Shown: positions 18,051 to 26,635 of the stretch, in pieces
Layout: every line of letters begins with the position of its first letter
Position numbering within the stretch: position 1 is the first letter of the stretch
Translations under genes and position numbers: made by a program
Notes under the pieces: model-generated
The model's input: the letters and a program-made list of their open reading frames with translations, nothing else
What the model was told of the DNA's origin: nothing
Databases searched by the model: none
Source: Demequina sp.
Lineage (GTDB): Bacteria > Actinomycetota > Actinomycetes > Actinomycetales > Demequinaceae
Assembly: GCA_024707205.1 (NCBI GenBank)
Contig: JANQAD010000001.1
Location: 248,001 to 312,000, forward strand
Length of the DNA stretch: 64,000 nucleotides
Direction of reading: 5' to 3'

Positions 18051-18629
18051 ATGGCGGAGATCCTCCTCTTCCACCACGCGTACGGCCTCACCGACGGCCT
18101 TCGCGGCCTGGCAGCGCGCCTCACCGCCGATGGCCACACCGTGCACTGCCCCGACTGCTACGCGGGCGTCACGTTCAAGCGCCTCGACGACGGGTTGGCC
18201 CACGCCCAGCGCATCGGCCACGACGCGGTTGAGGACGTGGCCCGACGCTCGGCCCGGGAACACCGCTCGGCCGACGTTGTCCTTGGGTTCGGTTTGGGAG
18301 CCATGCAGGCGCAGATCCTCGCGCAGGATCTTCGCCGGATTCGCGGCTGCGTCCTCATGGGGGGCGCGTTCCCTCCCAAGTCGCTCGGGGGCGAGTGGCA
18401 CCAGACCACGGCGCTCGAGATTCACCTCGCCGACCCCGACGAATACGTCCAGCCAGACGAGCTCGACCGCCTGCTCTATCACGCGCCCCACGCGCACGTG
18501 TATAGGTACCCGAACAAGGGTCACCTGTTCGTCGATGAGTGCAGTCGCGACTACGACGCCGACGCCGCCGATCTCTTCGAGGAGCGCCTCGATTACTGGC
18601 TCGCGGGCCTCGACTCCCACGCCGCGTAA
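18051..18629 (+). CDS. Dienelactone hydrolase family protein
   Basis: A 192-residue alpha/beta hydrolase. The start MAEILLFHHAYGLTDGLRGL has the oxyanion-region HHAxG. The nucleophile elbow, normally G-x-C/S-x-G, reads GFGLGAM, so the expected nucleophile is replaced by Leu. The acid and base are plausibly in HLADPDEYV and YPNKGHLF. The missing nucleophile suggests altered or lost esterase activity despite the intact fold. The ATG at 18051 follows a GGAGG site (ACTGGAGGT), which fixes the start. No operon partners. Confidence 0.8.
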   Translation: MAEILLFHHAYGLTDGLRGLAARLTADGHTVHCPDCYAGVTFKRLDDGLAHAQRIGHDAVEDVARRSAREHRSADVVLGFGLGAMQAQILAQDLRRIRGCVLMGGAFPPKSLGGEWHQTTALEIHLADPDEYVQPDELDRLLYHAPHAHVYRYPNKGHLFVDECSRDYDADAADLFEERLDYWLAGLDSHAA

Positions 18630-18755
18630 AGGTCACAGAATCGAAACGATTTGCCCCCGCGCGCAACCGCGCGCGCACGTGATTCGTTCGCACCACGCGG
18701 CACACATACACTGAGCCGCGGCGCTCCCCCGGGCGCCCTAGATCGAGGAGCCCCC

Positions 18756-19217
18756 ATGCAGGTCCGCAACGCCATCGTCGCCGTCACGGTCGCCGCCTTC
18801 GCGCTCACGCTTTCCGCGTGTTCGAGCGATCCCGTCACCACGACCACCCAGGGCGAGCCGACCGCTCCCGCGACCACAGCGTCGGGCAGCCCCACCACCG
18901 AGCCCACCGCCAATGTCACCATCCGCCCCATCCAAGAGGGCTACCACTTGGACAACGTCTCGGACACGATTCGCGGCGGCTTCCCCAGCTACGCGGACAA
19001 GACCGACGACGAGATCGCCACGATCCTCAACGCCGGTTGCGACGCGATGGACGCCAAGGGCGCCCCGCAGGCGGGCGCCGACGCAATGCAGGCGTTCGGC
19101 ATCAGCGCCGCGGACGCCGCCTTCACCCTCAGCGCCTCAATCTCGCTGTACTGCCCCGAATACGCGGCGTTCCTCAACGGCAGCACCACCACCGCGTCGC
19201 CTTCGCCTTCGGCCTAG
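18756..19217 (+). CDS. DUF732-like lipoprotein
   Basis: A 153-residue lipoprotein with lipobox LTLSAC (Cys about residue 22), a Thr/Pro/Ser linker to about residue 55, then a small helical domain with two cysteines: LNAGCDAMDAKGAPQ and SISLYCPEYAAFL. The Cys pair, length and final CPEY fit DUF732-like small exported proteins of actinobacteria, function unknown. It is preceded by GAGGAG at good spacing, so the start is secure. Confidence 0.65.
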   Translation: MQVRNAIVAVTVAAFALTLSACSSDPVTTTTQGEPTAPATTASGSPTTEPTANVTIRPIQEGYHLDNVSDTIRGGFPSYADKTDDEIATILNAGCDAMDAKGAPQAGADAMQAFGISAADAAFTLSASISLYCPEYAAFLNGSTTTASPSPSA

Positions 19218-19224
19218 GTCCGCA

Positions 19225-19761
19225 CTACGCCCGACGCTCCTGCCACGGCCCGTACGTGGCTCCCCTTCCGCGCGCCTTCAGTTTGCGCTTGAGGTGTTTG
19301 TCCTGCGGCTTGCTCCAGGAGCCGCGCCCCCCGTCACGGGTCACCCATTGCGTCGCGATGCCGCCTCGCTCCCATGACTCCTGGAAATCACCGTTGAGCA
19401 CGGAGAACACGAAGTCCTCGAGCTCTCCCGCCATTGCCTCGACGTCCTCGTCGCACGCATCGCACCCGCATACCGGGAAACGCTCGTAACCGGCCACGCC
19501 TGCCCACACCTCCACGGAGGGGAAGTCTCGCTCGGCGAATCTCAGCGACGCAGAGTCGTGGGCGGGCTCAAAGTGCTCGGCTACATGCGCTTGCAGCGCC
19601 GTGGCGACCTCCAAGAGCGGCGCGAACCGCTCGGGGTGGCGAGTGACGGAATACGTATGCTCGGGAGGGTGACCCATGCCCCAGCGTCGGCCATACTCAA
19701 TGGGCTCACCCTGTTCGTCCAGGTAGATGCCCAGATCGAGGACTGGCCGCTCATATGTCAC
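19225..19761 (-). CDS. DUF6226-like hypothetical protein
   Basis: A 178-residue soluble protein. A distinctive CGCDACDEDVE motif lies near residues 98-108, a possible metal site, followed by FVFSVLNGDFQESW and a strongly basic tail (KHLKRKLKARGRG). The layout resembles the DUF6226 family of actinobacteria, with no known function. It converges with the lipoprotein gene, 7 bases apart. Name by resemblance only. Confidence 0.55.
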   Translation of the reverse strand: MTYERPVLDLGIYLDEQGEPIEYGRRWGMGHPPEHTYSVTRHPERFAPLLEVATALQAHVAEHFEPAHDSASLRFAERDFPSVEVWAGVAGYERFPVCGCDACDEDVEAMAGELEDFVFSVLNGDFQESWERGGIATQWVTRDGGRGSWSKPQDKHLKRKLKARGRGATYGPWQERRA

Positions 19762-19783
19762 CCCGTCAGCGTACGGTGGCTGA

Positions 19784-20212
19784 ATGGCATCGAAAATCGG
19801 AAACGTCGTCTTCTACGCTGACAACCCGCCCGCGCTCGCCGCGTTCTGGGCGGGCGTCTACGGCATCGAGCCCGCGGTCTTCGACGGCGAGTTGAAGGAC
19901 CAGCTGCTCGCGAGCGGCCTCACCGAGGAGGACCTCAACAAGCGTGGCCTGGTCCAGGACCCGAGCGGCGAGAATCCGCGCCTGTTCTTCCACCACGCGT
20001 CCGACGAGAAGCATGGCCGCAACCGCATCCACCTCGACGTCCAGGCGGTTCCGGGCCGCGCGCCCACGCACGAGGAGCTCGAGGCGGAACGCGACCGCCT
20101 CGTCGCGCTGGGCGCCTCCGTGGTGCGGCTCGTGGACCAGGAGTGGGGACCGTGGGGCGAGCACTACTACCAAATGCTCGACCCCGAGGGCAACGAGTTC
20201 TGCCTGCAGTAG
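19784..20212 (+). CDS. VOC family (glyoxalase-like) protein
   Basis: A 142-residue single-domain vicinal-oxygen-chelate protein. It starts KIGNVVFYADNPPALAAFWA, has RIHLDVQAVPG in the middle and ends YYQMLDPEGNEFCLQ, the common pattern of actinobacterial glyoxalase-like proteins. Metal ligand candidates are His in RIHLDV and Glu in GNEFC. Substrate unknown. It converges with the ybaK-like gene with no gap. Confidence 0.85.
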   Translation: MASKIGNVVFYADNPPALAAFWAGVYGIEPAVFDGELKDQLLASGLTEEDLNKRGLVQDPSGENPRLFFHHASDEKHGRNRIHLDVQAVPGRAPTHEELEAERDRLVALGASVVRLVDQEWGPWGEHYYQMLDPEGNEFCLQ

Positions 20213-20694
20213 CTAGCGCTGCGTCAGCGGCTCTGTCACGTCCGCGATCTGCGCGCCGAGCACCTCGACCAACTGCTCCGGCGCCACCGTGGCCGCGAGC
20301 CCGTGAGCACCAGCGCCTATGCTCACCGGACCCTGCCGCTGCACCAGCAGCGCGTCGGCGATGACGGGCCACGCGGTCGTCGCGCCGAAGGGGGTGATGG
20401 TGCCGCGCTCGTACCCGGTCACGTCCTTGGCAACGTCCTTGTCGGGCATGCTGAGCGGCTCACGCCCAGCAGCGCGCGCAGCTTGGGCCAGCTGATCTCG
20501 CGATCGCCGGGCACGAGCACGAACAGGTAGTCGCCCTCGCCGCGGCGCACCACGATGGTCTTGATGATCGCGCCGGGGTTGAGGTTGCGCGCAGCCGCCG
20601 CCTCCTCGAGCGAGCGCACGGGCCCGTGCTCGGTGATCTCAAAGTCGATGCCCGACGCTTCCAGCGCCTCCGTTGCCGGCGTCACCTGTGTCAT
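20213..20694 (-). pseudogene. YbaK/EbsC family aminoacyl-tRNA deacylase, frameshifted
   Basis: YbaK-type proteins hydrolyse mischarged tRNA-Pro. The first 80 codons (from GTG/ATG near 20694) read EASGIDFEITEHGPVRSLEE and IIKTIVVRRGEGDYLFVLVP, then DREISWPKLRALLGVSR; the remainder (SMPDKDVAKDVTGYERGTIT, then PFG) is in another frame. The join is at about 20454-20458, where one extra base restores GVSRLSMPDKDV. Length is two bases over a multiple of three, as expected for one deletion. The conserved GYERGTITPFG loop is intact, so the break may be a sequencing error. Confidence 0.78.
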
Positions 20695-20730
20695 GGGGCC
20701 AGGTTAGGCCCCGGGCGCCTCGGACTCCCC

Positions 20731-20786
20731 GAAACTGGGTCTGGTGGTCGCGAATGCGCGATTTCGCGACCACCAGACCCAGTTTC
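20731..20786. repeat. Perfect 24-bp inverted repeat
   Basis: Arms of 24 bases at 20731-20754 and 20763-20786 are exact reverse complements around an 8-base centre. The left arm begins GAAACTGGGTCTGGTGG and ends TCGCGAA. No U-tract follows on either side, so it is not a standard terminator; it could be a transcript end structure, a repeat element or a protein-binding cruciform. Confidence 0.85.
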
Positions 20787-20823
20787 AACGGCCACACGAC
20801 CACCGCACCCGCCCGCCTGGCCC

Positions 20824-20879
20824 GAAATGGAACGCTAGGTTCACGAAACTCGCGTTTCGTGGACCTGTGAGCCCATTTC
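20824..20879. repeat. Second inverted repeat, nested arms
   Basis: Outer arms GAAATGG (20824-20830) and CCATTTC (20873-20879) enclose inner arms AGGTTCACGAAAC (20837-20849) and GTTTCGTGGACCT (20854-20866), which pair with one mismatch around CGC-rich centre bases. It lies 37 bases from the first inverted repeat and has the same overall span of 56 bases. Confidence 0.7.
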
Positions 20880-20921
20880 AGCGGGCCGCGGGGCCGCAGG
20901 GCCGCGGCGTCGCGGGCCGCG

Positions 20922-21443
20922 TCAGGCCTCGCGCCCCAAGTACGGCGTGGGCTGACTGTCCCCACCGTCGGGCCCGGCGAACTGCACCCGGCAGATCGCG
21001 CGCACCGCAGAGACGAACCACTCGGCGATCATCTCGTCGTACTCCCCCTGCACGCCCGAGTACGCCACGACCAACCCCTCGCGCACAATCCCGCCGGGAT
21101 ACGAGATGTCTCCCGGCGCGTACAGGTGCGGCGAGTGGTCGCGCAGCCGGGACGTGTCGACCCCGGTGCGAAGCGCCACCGCGGCCTTGCCGCGCGCGTT
21201 GCGCAGCGTCTCCTCGTGGATCATCCCGCCGGGGTGCGCGATGAAGAGTTCGGAGTTGTCCCGCGGGTTCAGCACCAGCAGCGAGCCGACCGGGCCATTT
21301 AGCAGGCCCGTTGACGCCCCGTGCGCGATCGACGGCTCGATCAGGTCCCACGCCTGCGCACAGATCTCGGTGGTCAGTCCAACAAACAAGGGGTCCTCCT
21401 CGGAGAGGGCGGCCGTCGCCGTTGACAACCGCCCTGAAGACAC
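20922..21443 (-). CDS. GlcG/HbpS-like (haem-degrading domain) family protein
   Basis: A 173-residue soluble protein. The middle (SLLVLNPRDNSELFIAHPGG, then a KAAVALRT helix) and the end (YPGGIVREGLVVAYSGVQGE, YDEMIAEW) follow the pattern of the GlcG/HbpS family: a beta strand, an A-x-x-K-A-x-x-A helix, GG, and a V-x-x-SG-x-x-x-x-DE helix. Members bind haem or corrinoid-like ligands or are of unknown role. The assignment is by pattern and moderately confident. GTG start at 21443; the divergent MFS gene starts 48 bases away. Confidence 0.55.
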   Translation of the reverse strand: MSSGRLSTATAALSEEDPLFVGLTTEICAQAWDLIEPSIAHGASTGLLNGPVGSLLVLNPRDNSELFIAHPGGMIHEETLRNARGKAAVALRTGVDTSRLRDHSPHLYAPGDISYPGGIVREGLVVAYSGVQGEYDEMIAEWFVSAVRAICRVQFAGPDGGDSQPTPYLGREA

Positions 21444-21491
21444 AGCCTAGACCCGCTTACCAAGTGGTAGGTTCGGCGCTAGACTTTCGTC

Positions 21492-22772
21492 GTGACCGCC
21501 CAAGAGCCGCTGCCCGACGCTGTGGTCGTCACCGCGCCGGGCGTCACCGAGGTGGCGATCATCTCAGGCGACCAAACGCGCGGCGAGGAGCAAGCCCCAC
21601 CCATGCCCCACCGTCGGGCCGTGGCATCGCTGATAGTGCTCGCAATGACGGCGTTCCTGTTCTCGACGAACGAGACGTCCGTGATCGGCGTGATCTCGCT
21701 CGTCGCCGACGACATGCATCGGTCCGAGGCGGCCGTTGGGCTCGTGACGACGGTCTGGGCCCTGGTGAACATGGCCGTCTCGATCCCGGCGGCTCTGCTG
21801 CTGCGGCGACTGTCTCGCCGCTGGGTCCTCGCCGCACCGCGGTGCTGCTCGCCGGCGGAATCGCGATCCTGGCGAGCGCGCAGACCTTCGGCTGGCTGCT
21901 CGCGGGCCGCGGGATATCCGCGGTGGCCCACGGCGCGTTCTGGGCGATCGTGACACCGACGGCGGCCGGACTGTTCGGCTCGGCGGAGCGCGGGCGGTCG
22001 GTGGCGCGACTGCTGCTGGGGACGTCGCTCGCGGGCATCGTAGGGCTGCCGCTGTTCACCGTGCTCGCGCAGCACGGGCTGGCGCGCGCCGTATTGGGTG
22101 CTGTGCGTCTCGGTGGCCGTGGCGGCCGTCGCGATCGTGCTGGTGATGCCCAGCTTCCGCGCCGAGCACGGCACCGCGGCACGCGGGCTCATCCCCTCGT
22201 GGCACATCTTCGCGCGCATCCTCGTCGTCGCCGGGCTCACCGTGGCGTCCGTGACGCTGACTTGGACCTTCCTCACGCCGTTCGCGACCGAGGTCGCGGA
22301 CATGCCCCATTCTACGGTCCCGACGCTGCTGCTACTGGGCGGCGCCACGGGCTTTGTCGCGATGTTCCTTGTGGGCCGTTACCTGGATCGTTACCCCGTG
22401 CGGTCCGTTGCCATTGGCTTGGCGATCCTGGGTGTGGTGTGGGTCGTGATGGCTCTCTTCGGCTCGGTGCCGTGGGTGCTCGTGGTGTGCGTTGCGACGC
22501 AGGGCTTTGGATGGTCGGTCTTGGTGGCCGCGATGGTCAACTGGGCCATTCGCCACGCGCCAGGATCCACGGACATCGCCAACGGCACGTACGCGACCGT
22601 GTTCGGCGCGGGGAACGCGACCGGGTCGTTGCTTGGCGCGGCCATCCTCGCCGCGGTGGGAGCCGCGTGGCTGCCGGTGGCGTCGCTGGTGTTCGTGCTC
22701 GGCGCGGCCGTGCTGGTGTGGACGATGCGCGGGGTTGGTGTTGCCCGGCGGACGGCGAGGGTGACGCGCTAG
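21492..22772 (+). pseudogene. MFS transporter (sugar/drug efflux DHA1 type), two frameshifts
   Basis: A 12-helix efflux protein of about 427 codons. The first segment (HRRAVASLIVLAMTAFLFST, then NETSVIGVISLVADDMHRSE) reads in frame to about 21831. Then RTAVLLAGGIAILASAQTFG and SVARLLLGTSLAGIVGLPLF lie in a second frame until about 22077. Finally YWVLCVSVAVAAVAIVLVMP to the end returns to the first frame. One missing C in GCCGCACC and one extra G in CACGGGCTGG explain both shifts; the net length is a multiple of three. The second segment's original frame hits a stop, so the indels are not harmless as written. GTG start at 21492. Confidence 0.78.
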
Positions 22773-22781
22773 CATCCGAGC

Positions 22782-23279
22782 ATGACGAAAGCCTCGGGGA
22801 AGTTGGACGGTGCCGTATCCCTAGCTCGCGGACTCCTGTGGATCTACACCGTTGTCATATGCCTGGCAGCGGGCATCGTCTTCGGGAACGCGTTCAAGAC
22901 AGCCGATGACTTCGGGTATCCCGCCTTTCTAGGCGGCATCCTCCTGGGCGCGTTCGGCACGATTCCCTTCTGGGCGCTGTACATCGTGGGCGCGCGGGCG
23001 CTCGAGTTGATCTCAGCGCAACGGCACCAAGGAGATCCGGTCCGCTTGGCGGCGCTCCACCCAACCGACACCGCAACGGAGCCGAAGGGTGTCTCCTCCG
23101 CTGAACGAGCGTCGGTCCTTGACCAACTCCTCGCCGACCCAACGATCCGCCAACAGGCCACCAAGACCCGGCGCACCTATAGCCGCAAGGTCGCCGCGGA
23201 GTTCCTGACCCGCAAGGCCGCGGAGGCGGGTCACGGGGGCGTCACGTTCACCTCGGCCGACCTGCCGGAAGACCTTTAG
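22782..23279 (+). CDS. Hypothetical two-helix membrane protein
   Basis: A 165-residue protein with two hydrophobic helices (about 18-40 and 50-72) in the N-terminal half and a soluble, charged C-terminal half (SAERASVLDQLLADPTIRQQ, then ATKTRRTYSRKVAAEFLTRK). I recognise no family. It lies 9 bases after the MFS gene on the same strand and its stop overlaps the convergent GH15-like gene by 4 bases. Confidence 0.55.
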   Translation: MTKASGKLDGAVSLARGLLWIYTVVICLAAGIVFGNAFKTADDFGYPAFLGGILLGAFGTIPFWALYIVGARALELISAQRHQGDPVRLAALHPTDTATEPKGVSSAERASVLDQLLADPTIRQQATKTRRTYSRKVAAEFLTRKAAEAGHGGVTFTSADLPEDL

Positions 23280-24385
23280 GAAAGCCCCGGGCGAAGGGCG
23301 ACGATGAGGCGCAGAGCCATCGCTGACGACCAAAGGAGAGGCGTCGCAGACGGCCCCCACCGGCCTCGCCACACCGCTAGTTCCTCCGGGTGCAGCAGAC
23401 GCCCTCTCGCTTGCTCGGGAATCCATCCTCTGATGTCTTCCGTGGTCACCACCCAGTCAAGCAACTCTCGTGCGCGGGCCTCATTTCCGTACTCGAGCCA
23501 AGCGAGCCCAAGCATGGCGCTGAGCAACGGCCATGGACCGCCCCCGTAGTACTGATCCGCCTCGAACCGGTAGACCTTCGCTCCGTCGACGAGGCGTGCT
23601 TCCACCGTTGCGAGCGTCGCCAGGCCAAGTGAGCCCCCGACCACCCGTAGCGGACCGACCGCCGCGATCGCAGCAGCATCGACGGCGGTTGAACCCTCAG
23701 ACTTGGGCAGGTAACCGGTCGAAGAGGCACCCCATGCAAGTCGCTCGAGCAGCGCATCACATTCGGCGCGTGCTGCATGGTTGCGCGCGGCGTCGAGCAC
23801 CCCCATTCCTGAGGCAGACCGCAACCCGGCCGCCACGCAGGCGATCGTGGAGGGATGCACGCCAGGGGGTCGCTCTTCCCACCAGTCGAAGCATGGCATG
23901 GTGCCAACTGCCAGCAAGTAGTCCACGACGACCTCAATCGCTGGCAGCCAGGGTTCCGCTGGACTTCCCGTGCGCCGTAAGTGCTCACCCAACGCCCACA
24001 GCCAAGTGCCGTAGCCGTCCACTTGGTGATTAGCCCACTCGTCACTTGCCTCCGACCCATCAAGCCGAAGGCGCGCCGGCAACAAGAGATGCTCGACGTG
24101 GAGGATCGACGTGGCGGCGCCGATAGCGTCGACCCGACCCCGCCAGCCGATGAGCGCTGTCGCCGCCCAGCGATGGAAGGCTTCAGCTGAGTCGTATCGT
24201 CCGGCCGCCGACATCGCATCGGCGATGAACGCCCCATCCCGGAACCAGCAGTACCCCGCATACGCGCTGAAATTGGGGCTGGCCGGGTACGCGCCGCTGC
24301 GATCCTGGAAGGCGGAGATAAGCGACACAGCCCGATCGGCCACGTCAGCGAGCCAGCGGGTCGTCGATGTTGCAGCGTCAACCAT
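23276..24385 (-). CDS. Glucoamylase-like glycoside hydrolase (GH15-related, alpha/alpha toroid)
   Basis: A 369-residue cytoplasmic protein with repeated helical hairpins and the opening GAYPASPNFSAYAGYCWFRD, which resembles the YxxxWxRD region of GH15 glucoamylases. Further conserved-looking stretches are HQVDGYGTWLWALGEHL and the C-terminal RFEADQYYGGGPWPLLSAML. No signal peptide is present. It is the last gene of an operon with ABC import and a GH13 enzyme, and overlaps the GH13 stop by 8 bases. The likely job is trimming imported alpha-glucans to glucose. Confidence 0.72.
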   Translation of the reverse strand: MVDAATSTTRWLADVADRAVSLISAFQDRSGAYPASPNFSAYAGYCWFRDGAFIADAMSAAGRYDSAEAFHRWAATALIGWRGRVDAIGAATSILHVEHLLLPARLRLDGSEASDEWANHQVDGYGTWLWALGEHLRRTGSPAEPWLPAIEVVVDYLLAVGTMPCFDWWEERPPGVHPSTIACVAAGLRSASGMGVLDAARNHAARAECDALLERLAWGASSTGYLPKSEGSTAVDAAAIAAVGPLRVVGGSLGLATLATVEARLVDGAKVYRFEADQYYGGGPWPLLSAMLGLAWLEYGNEARARELLDWVVTTEDIRGWIPEQARGRLLHPEELAVWRGRWGPSATPLLWSSAMALRLIVALRPGLS

Positions 24386-25796
24386 TGCGCGGCTCGGCTC
24401 CGATGAGCATGACTCCCCCCGCTGGGCACCTGCACCGTCGATTCTGGGTCGAGCCTACTTTCCGTCATCAGATTAGTCGGGCTTCCGCCGAGCGACCCGA
24501 GGGATAGTGGAAGTGGACGCTCTCGCGTGTTCGCGACCACCCACACCGCCTGCTCACCATTGCTCCGACGTCGCAAGAGCAGACCGCTGTCCGTCTGTGC
24601 AATCTCGTCGTGGTATCCGCTCAGTGCAGGGTTCTGCTTCCGCAGTGCAATGAGCATGCGGTGCCATTCAAGAAGATCCAGATCCCACGCGGACGGCTCC
24701 CAAGGCATGGCACCGCGGCAGTCGGGATCACCGCCTCCGCGCAGACCGATCTCGTCGCCGTAGTAGATCATCGGCGCCCCGGGCGAGGTCAAGAGTAGAG
24801 CGACCGCGATTCGCAGGGCTTTCGGATCACCGTCAAGAAGCGTTAGCACTCGTGGGGTGTCATGACTACCGAGGAGATTGAGCATGGCCTGCCGGGATCG
24901 GTCGGGAGTGGCGGCATACAAGTCCTTGAGCCGGCGGCCAGTTACAGACGGTTCATCCGCCCCAGTCGCCGCGTCCAGGATGATACTTCTGGGGGGTAGT
25001 TCATGGCCCCGTCCGAGAGGTCGCCGTGAAGCCACTCGGTCGCTTCCTCCCACACCTCGGCGACGATGTAGCAGTCTTCGTCCTCACTCTTGATGGCCCG
25101 GCGGAAGTCCCGCCAGAAGTCATGAGGCATGAGGAAGGGCATGTCGAGCCGCCACCCGTCGATACCTTCGCCCAACCAATGGCGGCCGACGTCAATGAGA
25201 TAGTCGCGCACTTGCTGGTTCGCGTGGTTGAGCTTTGGCAGGTACTTGCAGCCCTCGCAGGTCGCATAGTTCGCCTCTGGTTCCCGCGTGAGCGGCAGAG
25301 AGTCATAGGTGAACCAGTCGCGGTAGGGCGAGTCCTCACGATGCGCGTGGAGATGGCGAAACGCCCAGTGGCCCTCACCGCAGTGATTGAACACAGCGTC
25401 GAGAACCACCCGTATTCCACGGTCATGGGCGGCGACAACGAAGCGCCTGAACGCCTCGAGATCCCCCAGCCTGTGGTCGATTCGGAAGTAGTCCGCCGTG
25501 TCGTACCGATGATTCGTGTCGGCCTCGAAGATGGGCGTCAGGTAGATCGCGTTTGCTCCGAGCGCCTCGATGTGATCGAGGTGAGCCGCAATGCCAGCAA
25601 GATCACCACCGAAGAAGTTGCCCCTGCTGGGAGGCGTGTCCCAAGGCACCACGCCTTCCGGGTCGATGCTGGGATCCCCGTTCGCAAAGCGCTCCGGGAA
25701 GATTTGGTAGAACACAGCATCCTTGACCCATTCGGGAACCGAATCCGTCACCGCGGACTGAGGTGCCACGTGTGGCCGATTGATGTCAACGGTCAT
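24378..25796 (-). pseudogene. GH13 alpha-glucosidase / neopullulanase-like enzyme, two frameshifts
   Basis: A cytoplasmic GH13 enzyme cleaving imported maltodextrins. The first part has VFYQIFPERFANGD, YDTADYFRIDHRLGD, RVVLDAVFNHCGEGHWAF and the nucleophile region GIDGWRLDMPF, then EVW as acid/base. The second frame gives MLNLLGSHDTPRVLTLLDGD and PMIYYGDEIGLRGG. The frame shifts at six G at 24991-24996 (seven, or four, would restore frame). The end shifts again at six C at 24415-24420 (five gives SGGVMLIGAEPRNG and a stop overlapping the GH15-like start). All catalytic regions are present, so the break may be a base-calling artefact. Confidence 0.8.
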
Positions 25797-26635
25797 GACT
25801 TGAGAGCTCCTGACGTTATGCCGCTTACGAATTGGCGTTGGAAGATGAGGAACACGACGAGCACGGGAATCAGTGCAATGACTGACGCCGCGAACGTCAG
25901 TCCCCAGTTGGTGATGTGTGCGCCGCTAAAGAGCGCGATCCCCACAGGTAGCGTGCGGAGTCCTGGCTCGTTGATGATGGTGACCGCCCACACGTACTCG
26001 TCCCACGCACCAAGGAACGCGAAGATGGCTCCCGTCGCGAGCGCCGGGCGGGAGAGAGGCAAGATCAGCGACCAGTAGCGCCGTATGGATCCAGCGCCGT
26101 CAAGGTGCATCGCTTCATCCAGTTCGCGCGGAATTCCTCGGAAGAACCCGACGAGCAGGAAGGTGATGAAAGCAAGATTCCCGCCGACGTAGAAGAGGAT
26201 CAGCCCGGCCCGGGTATTGAGCAGGTGGAGGTCACGAGCCAGCAAGAACTGCGGGATGAGCAGCATGATCACCGGGACCATGAGCTGCAGAAGGATGAGG
26301 CCCATGATGACCTTGCGGCCGGGGAACTCAAATCGCGCGAGCGCGTAGGCCATCATCGAGCCAAGCAGCAACACGAGTGCCGTGGTCACACAAGCCACAA
26401 CTAGTGAGTTGAGGAAGTAGCGGGGTATCTCACCCTCGGACCACACCTCTCTGTAGTTCTCGAACGACAGCGCACCAGCAAAGATGTCCAGCGGGTTGCG
26501 TAACAGGTATGCGTTCTCCGCGAGTGACACGAGGACCATGTACACAAGCGGGCCGACGCTGAGGAGGGTTGCGGCGCAGAGCACCAGCAGCCGCCCCGTC
26601 GTAAGCAATGAGGATCGTGCGGAAGCAGTCTTCAT
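25793..26635 (-). CDS. Carbohydrate ABC transporter permease (MalG-like)
   Basis: A 280-residue inner-membrane permease with six hydrophobic segments. The EAA loop reads ELDEAMHLDGAGSIRRYWSL ahead of LPLSRPALATGAIFAFLGAW, as in MalG-type subunits that contact the ATPase. It overlaps the next upstream permease by 4 bases and the GH13 gene by 4 bases. No ATPase gene is in this operon; actinobacterial sugar importers often share one MsiK-type ATPase encoded elsewhere. Confidence 0.92.
   Translation of the reverse strand: MKTASARSSLLTTGRLLVLCAATLLSVGPLVYMVLVSLAENAYLLRNPLDIFAGALSFENYREVWSEGEIPRYFLNSLVVACVTTALVLLLGSMMAYALARFEFPGRKVIMGLILLQLMVPVIMLLIPQFLLARDLHLLNTRAGLILFYVGGNLAFITFLLVGFFRGIPRELDEAMHLDGAGSIRRYWSLILPLSRPALATGAIFAFLGAWDEYVWAVTIINEPGLRTLPVGIALFSGAHITNWGLTFAASVIALIPVLVVFLIFQRQFVSGITSGALKS

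Larger units (their letters stand above)
20695..20921. other. Non-coding interval with two large adjacent inverted repeats
   Basis: No credible gene in these 227 bases. They lie between the start of the ybaK-like gene and the stop of the next minus-strand gene, so they should contain the ybaK promoter and the end of the downstream transcript. Two long hairpins fill much of the space and are listed separately. Confidence 0.6.

Noticed and set aside
23446-25053. A 535-codon minus-strand frame covering the end of the GH13 gene and running into the GH15-like gene
   Set aside because: The first third is genuine GH13 sequence after a frameshift, but the rest is out of frame over the GH15-like gene. 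It is an artefact of the two indels.
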